This document shows, piece by piece, positions 7,000 through 13,814 of a stretch of DNA of 28,499 bases. The notes under the pieces were generated by a model. It saw only the letters and a list, made by a program, of their open reading frames with translations. It was not told the origin of the DNA and ran no database searches. Positions within the stretch are counted from its first letter, which is position 1, and each line of letters starts with the position of its first letter. The position numbers and the translations under genes were made by a program. The stretch lies in NCBI GenBank assembly GCA_900547005.1, contig URER01000033.1, positions 1 through 28,499 of the forward strand, written 5' to 3'. The DNA is from an uncultured Prevotella sp. Lineage in GTDB: Bacteria; Bacteroidota; Bacteroidia; Bacteroidales; Bacteroidaceae.

Positions 7000-7956
7000 T
7001 TATAATTTAACAGATGAAATATCCACCAGTTTATTAACTATTGCATAAATGGTAAGCCCTGCGGGGCTGTGTATCTGCAACTTACGCGCGATATTGCGGC
7101 GATGTGTGATAACAGTGTTGACAGAAATGAAAAGATGATCGGCTATCTCTTTATTCGACATTCCCTGCACAACGCCCACGACAACATCCTTCTCGCGTTC
7201 GCTGAGATTCTCATCCGAGCAGGCTGCCTGATTAAGCATATTCGAGATATTCTGCGAGACATCCTTCTGTTTTGTCTTTCCTTCGAGCTTGCGTATTGCA
7301 GGAACGAAGATGCAATCCTCTATTTCCGCGTGCTGCGACAGCCAGTTTTCACTGTTATATATATCATATAATGTGGCGGTGAGCTGATTGTTGTGGCGTA
7401 TGTCGGAAGGCAAATACTTCAAGATAATGTTTTTCAGTTCGCGCAGTTTCAAGTCAACCTGGTCATGATGCTTCGAGAATGTGTCGATGTCATAATTATC
7501 GACGACCTCCCCTTTCAGCAAGGACTCGACGTATGGAAAGAGATTTTTCTCCTCATACGCCATGTGGTCATTCACAAAGAGCGCATATTCATCATAAATC
7601 TTAATTATCAGTCGCGCAAGATTATCACTCTCGTCGAGTGCACCGGTCAGTTCCTTTCGAATGAAAGGCAACTCGAAATTAAGGTAATACTCATGGCTCG
7701 ACTTCAGATAATATAATAATGTAGAGAGAGAAATGCGCTCGTCGTCGTCGATGTCTCGATACCCATTTATAGTGAAATTGACAATCGCGAGAAACGTGTA
7801 TGTGTCCACGCCCTGCCCTTCGCACACTTCGCTGACGGTCTTGTCGCCAAAGCCGAGATTAATACCGAAGCGCCCTAACACCTGCAACAAATCGTAGTTA
7901 TCGCGAATAAGTGAAATCATCCGGTCGCCGGACTCGTACATTTTCTGATTCTTCAT
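7000..7956 (-). CDS. RIC-like di-iron hemerythrin domain fused to a LuxR-type DNA-binding domain
   Basis: This 318-residue protein has three parts. Residues about 10-70 resemble the ScdA/YtfE N-terminal domain (LLQVLGRFGINLGFGDKTVS, then VCEGQGVDTYTFL) but lack its usual Cys-Cys pair. Residues about 80-225 are a hemerythrin-like helical domain with the iron-ligand pattern of RIC (YtfE) proteins: His88, His131/Glu135 (HMAYE), His163 or His164, and His209/Glu213 (HAEIE). Residues about 250-312 are a LuxR helix-turn-helix (LSEREKDVVVGVVQGMSNKE, VNTVITHRRNIARKL). RIC proteins repair iron-sulfur clusters and respond to nitric oxide or oxygen, so a redox- or NO-sensing regulator is inferred. It sits just upstream of nrdDG on the same strand, so nrdDG or the downstream regulator is a plausible target. 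Confidence 0.85.
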   Translation of the reverse strand: MKNQKMYESGDRMISLIRDNYDLLQVLGRFGINLGFGDKTVSEVCEGQGVDTYTFLAIVNFTINGYRDIDDDERISLSTLLYYLKSSHEYYLNFELPFIRKELTGALDESDNLARLIIKIYDEYALFVNDHMAYEEKNLFPYVESLLKGEVVDNYDIDTFSKHHDQVDLKLRELKNIILKYLPSDIRHNNQLTATLYDIYNSENWLSQHAEIEDCIFVPAIRKLEGKTKQKDVSQNISNMLNQAACSDENLSEREKDVVVGVVQGMSNKEIADHLFISVNTVITHRRNIARKLQIHSPAGLTIYAIVNKLVDISSVKL

Positions 7957-7987
7957 CGTTACACATTATTATATATATAAGCGGCTG

Positions 7988-7995
7988 CAAAATAA
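7988..7995 (-). promoter_or_regulatory. Possible -7 box of the RIC-LuxR gene
   Basis: The minus strand reads TTATTTTG, one position off the TAnnTTTG consensus, about 30 bases upstream of the start codon. No clear -33 element was found. Confidence 0.3.
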
Positions 7996-8073
7996 CGAAA
8001 AAAAATCGACATTCGCAATAATCATTTTTAGGTATTTCTCACAAACCGACGCAAAGAGAAAGTCATGCAAATC

Positions 8074-8207
8074 ATAGTACTGTGGCACAATACTCGAGTA
8101 TTTCGGCTTTAGTACTGGAGTATTTCGGGCTTAGTACTCGAGTAATTCAGGCTCAAATACTCGAGTATTTTGGCTTTAGTACTGGAGTATTTCAGCCTTA
8201 AGTACTG
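8074..8207 (+). repeat. 134-bp palindrome array, copy A
   Basis: Five 10-bp units with the sequence TACTCGAGTA (perfect palindrome) or TACTGGAGTA start at 8091, 8113, 8135, 8158 and 8180, with a partial TACTG at 8203. Periods are 22, 22, 23, 22 and 23 bp. The linkers are variants of TTTCGGCTTTAG. A second block with the same length, the same unit order and about 92% identity lies at 26637-26770. It occupies most of the 366-bp gap between rny and the RIC-LuxR gene, together with the rny terminator; the remainder of that gap (7957-8073 and 8208-8257) holds only the possible promoter. Confidence 0.9.
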
Positions 8208-8257
8208 CGTCATATTTATAGATGAGCCAACAAAGAGGTATAAAGCGGGAAACGAAG

Positions 8258-8297
8258 CCAAAGAAAAAGGGTTGCAGCAGACTTGCTACAACCCTTT
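8258..8297 (-). terminator. Terminator of the zapB-like/zapA/rny operon
   Basis: Read on the minus strand, AAAGGGTTG and CAACCCTTT (plus-strand positions 8266-8274 and 8289-8297) form a perfect 9-bp stem. It is extended by an inner AGCA/TGCT pairing and followed by a T-rich run (TTCTTT). It lies 25 bp beyond the rny stop codon. Confidence 0.85.
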
Positions 8298-8322
8298 ATT
8301 GCGATATTGTTAATACAATCAA

Positions 8323-9870
8323 TTACTTAGCATAAGCTACGCTACGAGTCTCGCGAATCACGGTAATCTTAACCTGTCCGGGATACGTCATCTCGTTTTG
8401 TATCTTCGTTGCAATCTCGCCCGAGAGTTGCTCGGTCTCATTATCGTCCATTTTGTCGGCTCCGACAATCACACGCAACTCACGTCCTGCCTGTATTGCG
8501 TAGGTCTTGGTAACGCCCGGGTAACTCATTGCAATAGCCTCAAGATCGTTGAGACGCTTGATATAAGCCTCGACAATCTCACGACGGGCACCGGGACGGG
8601 CACCGGAAATAGCATCGCAGACCTGCACAATCGGCGCAAGCAGGGTGTTCATCTCCATCTCATCGTGGTGAGCACCGATGGCATTGCAGATATCCGGCTT
8701 CTCTTTGAACTTCTCGGCAATCTTCGCTCCATACAATGCGTGCGGCAATTCGCTCTCCTCATCAGGCACCTTACCTATATCATGAAGCAATCCGGCACGC
8801 TTTGCCTTCTTAGGATTCAGTCCGAGTTCCGATGCCATTACGGCACAAAGATTGGCAGTCTCGCGTGCGTGCTGCAACAAGTTCTGGCCGTAACTGCTGC
8901 GATATTTCATCTTACCGACGATACGGATAAGTTCCGGATGCAGTCCGTGTATGCCGAGGTCGATGGCTGTACGCTTACCAGTCTCGATGATTTCATTATC
9001 CAACTGCTTCTTAACCTTAGCCACAACTTCCTCGATACGTGCAGGGTGGATGCGGCCGTCAGTTACCAACTGATGGAGAGCAAGGCGGCAAACCTCACGG
9101 CGAACAGGGTCGAAAGCAGAGATTACGATAGCCTCGGGGGTGTCGTCGACAACGATTTCCACACCCGTTGCAGCCTCAAGGGCACGGATATTGCGGCCTT
9201 CACGGCCAATAATGCGGCCTTTCACCTCGTCATTGTCGATGTGGAACACGCTCACAGAGTTCTCTATCGCTGTTTCGGTAGCCACACGCTGTATGGTCTG
9301 GATAACGATTTTCTTAGCCTGCTGGTTAGCGTTCAGCTTGGCCTCGTCCATTATTTCGTTGATATAGCTTGCGGCATCGGTCTTAGCCTCATCCTTAAGG
9401 CTCTCTATCAGGCGGTTCCTAGCCTCTTCTGCGCTGAGTCCCGACAACTCTTCGAGCTTCTCGCGCTCACGGCTCTGCATCTTTTCCAGTTCAGCCTGCT
9501 TAGTCTGCAACAGCTTCTTCTCACTGTCGATACGCTGCATCTGCAAATCAATGTCCTGCTTGCTGCGGTTAAGTTCGTCCTGACGCTGGTTCAAAGACAT
9601 CTCGCGCTGCTTCAGGCGGTTCTCGTTTTGCTGGATTTTCTGATTGCGCTGTTGAACCTCCTTCTCCAGTTCGTTTTTCTTGTTAAGGAACTTCTCCTTA
9701 ACCTCCAAAAGCTTCTTTTCCTTTAATACTTCGGCGTTCTTCTCCGCTTCTTTTTCGGCAGCAGACACCATCTCCTTGTATTTTCCGTTAATAACATATC
9801 GGAAAATCATGTATCCCACAGCTCCGCCTACGACGAGGCACGCTATGGCGACGATTATTGTTATATCCAT
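8323..9870 (-). CDS. rny: Ribonuclease Y
   Basis: RNase Y is a membrane-anchored endoribonuclease that initiates mRNA decay. The 515-residue protein has an N-terminal transmembrane helix (about residues 3-25) and a long charged coiled coil (about 30-170, rich in Lys, Glu and Gln). A KH RNA-binding domain follows (GRIIGREGRNIRALEAATG, near residue 215), then the catalytic HD metal domain (LLHDIGKVPDEE, near residue 361). The length is the family norm. It is the last gene of a run with zapA (7-bp gap), an arrangement common in Bacteroidetes, and it has a good terminator behind it. Confidence 0.96.
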   Translation of the reverse strand: MDITIIVAIACLVVGGAVGYMIFRYVINGKYKEMVSAAEKEAEKNAEVLKEKKLLEVKEKFLNKKNELEKEVQQRNQKIQQNENRLKQREMSLNQRQDELNRSKQDIDLQMQRIDSEKKLLQTKQAELEKMQSREREKLEELSGLSAEEARNRLIESLKDEAKTDAASYINEIMDEAKLNANQQAKKIVIQTIQRVATETAIENSVSVFHIDNDEVKGRIIGREGRNIRALEAATGVEIVVDDTPEAIVISAFDPVRREVCRLALHQLVTDGRIHPARIEEVVAKVKKQLDNEIIETGKRTAIDLGIHGLHPELIRIVGKMKYRSSYGQNLLQHARETANLCAVMASELGLNPKKAKRAGLLHDIGKVPDEESELPHALYGAKIAEKFKEKPDICNAIGAHHDEMEMNTLLAPIVQVCDAISGARPGARREIVEAYIKRLNDLEAIAMSYPGVTKTYAIQAGRELRVIVGADKMDDNETEQLSGEIATKIQNEMTYPGQVKITVIRETRSVAYAK

Positions 9871-9877
9871 TAATTTA

Positions 9878-10195
9878 TTATTTTAGTTGTTTATTCTCTT
9901 TATCACTTCCCAATGCATCTTCAATCTCAGAAGTGAGTTTACCGAGAATATCATAAAAAGGAGCTGTGTCATTACGCGACAATTCCCGTTCATAGTTCAG
10001 CGCAATATCTATAAGAGCCATATATAGAAGCTCCTTTTCGCTTTTGCGCCCCTTGAAACGGCCTGCGTAATTATTGATTTTGTCCGTAATAAGTTTTGCG
10101 GCATCACGATACAATTTTTCCTCCTCGCGCATAATATACGCGGACATATCCGTATCATAGACGTGCAACCTTATATGTTGTTTTTCTTCAGCCAT
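9878..10195 (-). CDS. zapA: Cell division protein ZapA
   Basis: ZapA binds FtsZ and bundles protofilaments at the division site. The 105-residue product begins with the family's beta strand region (IRLHVYDTDMSAYIMREEEK), followed by YRDAAKLITDKIN, the conserved ALIDIALNYE helix and a C-terminal coiled-coil region. It lies between a small coiled-coil protein (5-bp gap) and rny (7-bp gap), so all three are almost certainly cotranscribed. Identification rests on overall pattern and context, because ZapA sequences vary a lot. Confidence 0.85.
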   Translation of the reverse strand: MAEEKQHIRLHVYDTDMSAYIMREEEKLYRDAAKLITDKINNYAGRFKGRKSEKELLYMALIDIALNYERELSRNDTAPFYDILGKLTSEIEDALGSDKENKQLK

Positions 10196-10200
10196 TCTCG

Positions 10201-10494
10201 TTATTTCTCACTTAAGAGAGTTATGCATTTGTTCACATCACGTATCAGCTTAGACAACCGTTTCCGGGCGCCTTCCATATCGCCATCGGTAATCTCAATC
10301 ATCTTCGCCATCTTCAACGAGTTGTAGTCTGTCTGCGCCTGAGCCAACTGTTTTTGCAGCTTCTTAATCTCCGCGTCGCGCTCGTCTATCATCGTGTACA
10401 GGTCATCATTCTCCTTCTTCATGTCGTTGAATCGGAGTATCATCTGCCTCACTCTGGTAGCAAACGTGTTTAGAGTTTTCTCATTCGCATTCAT
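10201..10494 (-). CDS. Small coiled-coil protein, ZapB-like
   Basis: This 97-residue, highly charged protein is predicted to be mostly a coiled coil (about residues 10-60, RQMILRFNDMKKENDDLYTM and onward). It ends with a conserved-looking segment, RLSKLIRDVNKCITLL, of the type found beside zapA in Bacteroidetes genomes. A role as a ZapA partner in division is inferred from position and coiled-coil nature only. It is the first gene of the operon and has a very good promoter 15 bases or so upstream of the start codon. Confidence 0.7.
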   Translation of the reverse strand: MNANEKTLNTFATRVRQMILRFNDMKKENDDLYTMIDERDAEIKKLQKQLAQAQTDYNSLKMAKMIEITDGDMEGARKRLSKLIRDVNKCITLLSEK

Positions 10495-10515
10495 ACACTT
10501 ATCGTATTTTGACTA

Positions 10516-10547
10516 CAAAAATAATTTAATAATCTGACATTACCAAA
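10516..10547 (-). promoter_or_regulatory. Promoter of the zapB-like/zapA/rny operon
   Basis: On the minus strand, TTTG (plus positions 10544-10547) and TATTTTTG (10516-10523) are separated by exactly 20 bases, an excellent match to the Bacteroidetes -33/-7 consensus. The predicted start is near 10509, giving a short leader. Confidence 0.8.
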
Positions 10548-10558
10548 TTAATTGTCAA

Positions 10559-11185
10559 TTATTTTGCGTCGTTCGCAGGCTTCGGCTCCTTCTTTGCGAG
10601 CATCACGACTTGATATACGAAGTCTGTAACCCACTTCTGAGAAAAGCCGAGTCGCTTGTCGTACTGGCGCACGGCCATCACCGATTTAATGACCGCCGCG
10701 TCGGAGAAATCGTTTTTAGTAAAGATGTCGTTCACGGTCTTCTCTGTCATGACATAGATAGCCTTCTTGAAGAATCCCGGAACGCGGAGCTTAAACTTCA
10801 TAAGGTTGCCAAGAAGCATCATCAAATCTTGTGTAAAACCCTGAAATTGTATCAGATACGGCTGCACGTCCTGCAACTTTCTGCAATTCTTCTTAATACT
10901 CAAATCAATCTCGTCGAAAAAGTTGTCGTCGGTCTTATACAGCTCTTTCAGCATCTTCTTACAGCGCGTTTTCTCGCCGACACCAAGTTTATTGTTTACC
11001 GTAGGAACGTGAAGCGTCGACTTGAAGACACGCAAGTCCGGCAACATTGCCAGATTAGTAATTCCCAAGCGAGCAGCTAATGTGGCCTGGAAATATACTC
11101 TAACAAGTGTCATATAGTCTTCCATGCCGCCTGCTTTCTGCATTCCGTCGGCCTTTTTCCCGAATATTTTGTCTATAAATCCCAT
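10559..11185 (-). CDS. Conserved-looking hypothetical protein
   Basis: I do not recognise a characterised family. The 208-residue product has no signal peptide or membrane helix. It begins GFIDKIFGKK, is basic overall, and appears mainly helical, with blocks such as YFQATLAARLGITNLAMLPD, KTRCKKMLKELYK and a Lys-rich C-terminus. The coding frame, codon use and dedicated promoter (11242-11249) argue that it is real. It is separated from the zapB-like gene by 64 bp holding that operon's promoter, so it is probably transcribed on its own. It is divergent from the exopolysaccharide cassette, but nothing else links the two. Confidence 0.7.
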   Translation of the reverse strand: MGFIDKIFGKKADGMQKAGGMEDYMTLVRVYFQATLAARLGITNLAMLPDLRVFKSTLHVPTVNNKLGVGEKTRCKKMLKELYKTDDNFFDEIDLSIKKNCRKLQDVQPYLIQFQGFTQDLMMLLGNLMKFKLRVPGFFKKAIYVMTEKTVNDIFTKNDFSDAAVIKSVMAVRQYDKRLGFSQKWVTDFVYQVVMLAKKEPKPANDAK

Positions 11186-11241
11186 ATAAATATTAAATGT
11201 TTTAATTAATACAAAAAGCCAAAAGGCCTTATTTCAGGTTA

Positions 11242-11249
11242 CAAAATTA
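11242..11249 (-). promoter_or_regulatory. -7 box of the hypothetical gene at 10559-11185
   Basis: The minus strand reads TAATTTTG, a perfect TAnnTTTG box, with CTTG 17 bases upstream, slightly closer than usual. The predicted leader is about 50 nt. Confidence 0.55.
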
Positions 11250-11324
11250 CAATTTTTCAAATATAACAAGAAAAAAGTTTAATAAAAAATATACGAATCA
11301 CACACATCTACCAAATATTTTACT

Positions 11325-11332
11325 TACCTTTG
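11325..11332 (+). promoter_or_regulatory. -7 box of the exopolysaccharide cassette
   Basis: TACCTTTG matches TAnnTTTG exactly. No TTTG is present 19-21 bases upstream, so an activator may be needed. The leader to the first ATG would be about 95 nt, AT-rich and with no clear hairpin. Confidence 0.5.
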
Positions 11333-11432
11333 CAAAATAATATGCATTTTCGGAGTATCACGAATGACATTTCGACATTAATTAATAACACAGGGCAAAA
11401 CCAGCATTAATTATCTCTTAAACTATTAAGGA

Positions 11433-12863
11433 ATGCAGAACTCAAGCGACAAACCAATAAGGAATCGCAACAGCAATTCTTTATTTCAAGGACTGATTAT
11501 ATTGGGAGATTTCATCATCCTGAATGTAATCATATACTATTTGGCGTTGCTTTTGCCGGGCTTTTCGGATAAAATAGACGAGAGGATTAAGGTGTATATG
11601 CTTATATGCAATACGTCTATGGTTATTGCTGAATTTCTCATACCGCCGATTATACATCTCCGCTATTTTAATCTGGTAAGGGTAATCACACGCATTTTCA
11701 AGCTCACCCTCATTCAATCGCTTTTATCATACATCATATTCCGGATGCTATTCGATAGTGGAGGATTGTTTAACGCTATATTAATACATTCCAGTATACT
11801 TTTCTGTACAATATTATTGGCCAGAGGTATAGAACGCTTAACATTGGAATGGTACAGGAAACGTGGAGGAAATACAAGGAACATCATATTTGTTGGGAAT
11901 GACCCAGCAAATGTCATGGTATATAAAGAACTGACAAACAATCAGACATTAGGATATAATCCGATTGGGTATTATAGCAACGGAACGATAGAGGACGGCC
12001 CGAAGAGCATGAAAAAACTTGGCAGCCTTGAAGACTTATATATGATTACGAGCGGCAAGAGGCCGGGAGATAGTCATCCTGACGAGATATTTTGCAGTAT
12101 TTCACATGATGAAACGACATTACTACACAGCATCATGAAATATTGCGATAAAAATATTATCCACTTCTATTACGTTCCGAGGATATTGGGTTCCATCAAC
12201 TTAGGACTCAGCTCTGAGCGCTTAGGCGATTTCACACTATACACGAGCCACAAGACTCCGTTAGAGAACACAACCAATATGTTCATAAAACGAATCTTTG
12301 ACGTTGTTTTCTCATCAATTGTTTGCCTTGTCCTCCTGCCGTTTATTCCTATTATCGCTATAATTATAAAGCTGCAAAGTCCCGGCCCAATATTTTTTTC
12401 TCAAGAGAGAACGGGATTTAACGGCAAGACATTCAAGTGCATCAAGTTCCGCTCAATGCACGTGAACAACGGCTCGGACACTGTTCAAGCCACGAAAAAC
12501 GACCCGCGCAAATTTCCTTTCGGCAACTTCATGCGCAAGTCAAACGTGGATGAGCTTCCGCAGTTCTTCAATGTATTGCGCGGTGATATGAGCATCGTAG
12601 GGCCACGTCCGCACATGCTCTATCACACGAAAGTATATTCCGACCTTATAGATAAGTATATGGTGCGCCACTTCTCCAAGCCGGGAATAACGGGATATGC
12701 ACAGGTTACGGGTTTCCGCGGCGAGACAAAGGAACTGTGGCAGATGGAGGAACGCATCAAAAGAGATATCTGGTATATTGAGAATTGGAGCCTTTGGCTT
12801 GATATTAAGATAATATTCCAAACCGCCATCTCTATAATAAAGAAAGATAAGAACGCATATTAA
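11433..12863 (+). CDS. Undecaprenyl-phosphate sugar phosphotransferase (WcaJ-like)
   Basis: This enzyme starts exopolysaccharide repeat-unit assembly by transferring a sugar 1-phosphate from a nucleotide sugar to undecaprenyl phosphate at the inner membrane. The 476-residue protein has hydrophobic membrane segments in the first 130 residues, a central nucleotide-binding-like region (NIIFVGNDPANVMVYKEL), and another membrane helix (about 286-312). The conserved bacterial sugar-transferase domain follows: FFSQERTGFNGKTFKCIKFR, then MRKSNVDELPQFFNVLRGDM, SIVGPRPHML and PGITGYAQVTGFRG. The sugar cannot be told from sequence; glucose or galactose is usual. It is the first gene of a three-gene cassette. 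The 5' half looks more AT-rich than the rest of the window. Confidence 0.9.
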   Translation: MQNSSDKPIRNRNSNSLFQGLIILGDFIILNVIIYYLALLLPGFSDKIDERIKVYMLICNTSMVIAEFLIPPIIHLRYFNLVRVITRIFKLTLIQSLLSYIIFRMLFDSGGLFNAILIHSSILFCTILLARGIERLTLEWYRKRGGNTRNIIFVGNDPANVMVYKELTNNQTLGYNPIGYYSNGTIEDGPKSMKKLGSLEDLYMITSGKRPGDSHPDEIFCSISHDETTLLHSIMKYCDKNIIHFYYVPRILGSINLGLSSERLGDFTLYTSHKTPLENTTNMFIKRIFDVVFSSIVCLVLLPFIPIIAIIIKLQSPGPIFFSQERTGFNGKTFKCIKFRSMHVNNGSDTVQATKNDPRKFPFGNFMRKSNVDELPQFFNVLRGDMSIVGPRPHMLYHTKVYSDLIDKYMVRHFSKPGITGYAQVTGFRGETKELWQMEERIKRDIWYIENWSLWLDIKIIFQTAISIIKKDKNAY

Positions 12864-12899
12864 TCATCCGAACAAAAGGAGAATAAAGAACACTATAAT

Positions 12900-13781
12900 A
12901 TGAAAGGTATTGTTTTAGCAGGAGGTTCCGGCACACGCCTCTACCCGATAACGAAAGGAATAAGCAAGCAACTTATTCCAATTTTCGACAAACCTATGAT
13001 TTATTATCCTATCTCTGTACTTATGCTTGCAGGGATAAGGGAGATACTTATTATATCCACGCCTCACGATCTCCCCGGTTTTCGTCGCCTTCTTGGCAAC
13101 GGAGATGAGTTTGGTGTCAGATTCGAATATGCGGAACAGCCATCACCTGATGGTCTCGCACAGGCGTTTATCATCGGAGAAGAGTTTATCGGCGATGATA
13201 GTGTATGCCTGGTATTAGGCGACAACATATTTTATGGCTCCGGTTTTTCGAGTCAGTTGCGTAAAAGCGTAGAAGTATGCGAAAAAGAAGGAAAGGCTTC
13301 TGTATTCGGATATTACGTGAATGATCCGGAAAGATATGGTGTGGCCGAGTTCGACAAAGACGGAAACTGCCTCAGTATCGAAGAGAAACCGGCACATCCG
13401 AAAAGCAATTATGCAGTCGTGGGACTATATTTCTATCCAAACAGCGTAGTGGAGATTGCAAAAAATATTAAGCCCAGCGCACGCGGAGAATTAGAAATCA
13501 CGACCGTCAATCAAGAATATCTAAAAAGAAGCAGCCTCATGGTGCAGACCTTACAGCGTGGTTTCGCATGGCTCGACACCGGTACGCACGACAGTCTGTC
13601 GGAAGCAAGCACATTCATCGAGGTCATAGAGAAACGTCAAGGACTTAAGATTGCGTGTCTTGAAGAAATCGCATACAAACGCGGATGGATTAATGCGGAG
13701 CAGCTTGAGATGATAGCCATGCCGATGAGCAAGAACGATTACGGCAAGTATCTTCTCAAATTAATAAACAAAGAGTTTTAA
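12900..13781 (+). CDS. rfbA: Glucose-1-phosphate thymidylyltransferase
   Basis: The enzyme makes dTDP-glucose from glucose 1-phosphate and dTTP, the first step to dTDP-rhamnose and related sugars. The N-terminus is the classic nucleotidyltransferase signature (GIVLAGGSGTRLYPITKGIS, then KQLIPIFDKPMIYYP). Further motifs are LVLGDNIFYG and EEKPAHPKSNYAVVGLYFY. The 293-residue length is standard. It follows the sugar transferase by 36 bp and precedes the Wzc-like gene by 33 bp. The rest of the rhamnose pathway (rfbB, rfbC, rfbD) is not in this window. Confidence 0.96.
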   Translation: MKGIVLAGGSGTRLYPITKGISKQLIPIFDKPMIYYPISVLMLAGIREILIISTPHDLPGFRRLLGNGDEFGVRFEYAEQPSPDGLAQAFIIGEEFIGDDSVCLVLGDNIFYGSGFSSQLRKSVEVCEKEGKASVFGYYVNDPERYGVAEFDKDGNCLSIEEKPAHPKSNYAVVGLYFYPNSVVEIAKNIKPSARGELEITTVNQEYLKRSSLMVQTLQRGFAWLDTGTHDSLSEASTFIEVIEKRQGLKIACLEEIAYKRGWINAEQLEMIAMPMSKNDYGKYLLKLINKEF

Positions 13782-13814
13782 TACAAATAGAAACAAATAA
13801 ATATAGATTAAAAA

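Noticed and set aside
8074..8207. CRISPR-like array
   Set aside because: The repeated part is only 10 bp, the linkers are 12-13 bp and similar to each other, and no cas gene is present.
8398..9726. Long open frame (442 codons) antisense to rny
   Set aside because: It is a shadow of the rny reading frame; rny has clear KH and HD motifs and the antisense product has no recognisable domain.
9871..9877. 6S RNA gene between zapA and rny, as in some Bacteroidetes
   Set aside because: The gap here is only 7 bp, so no RNA gene can fit.
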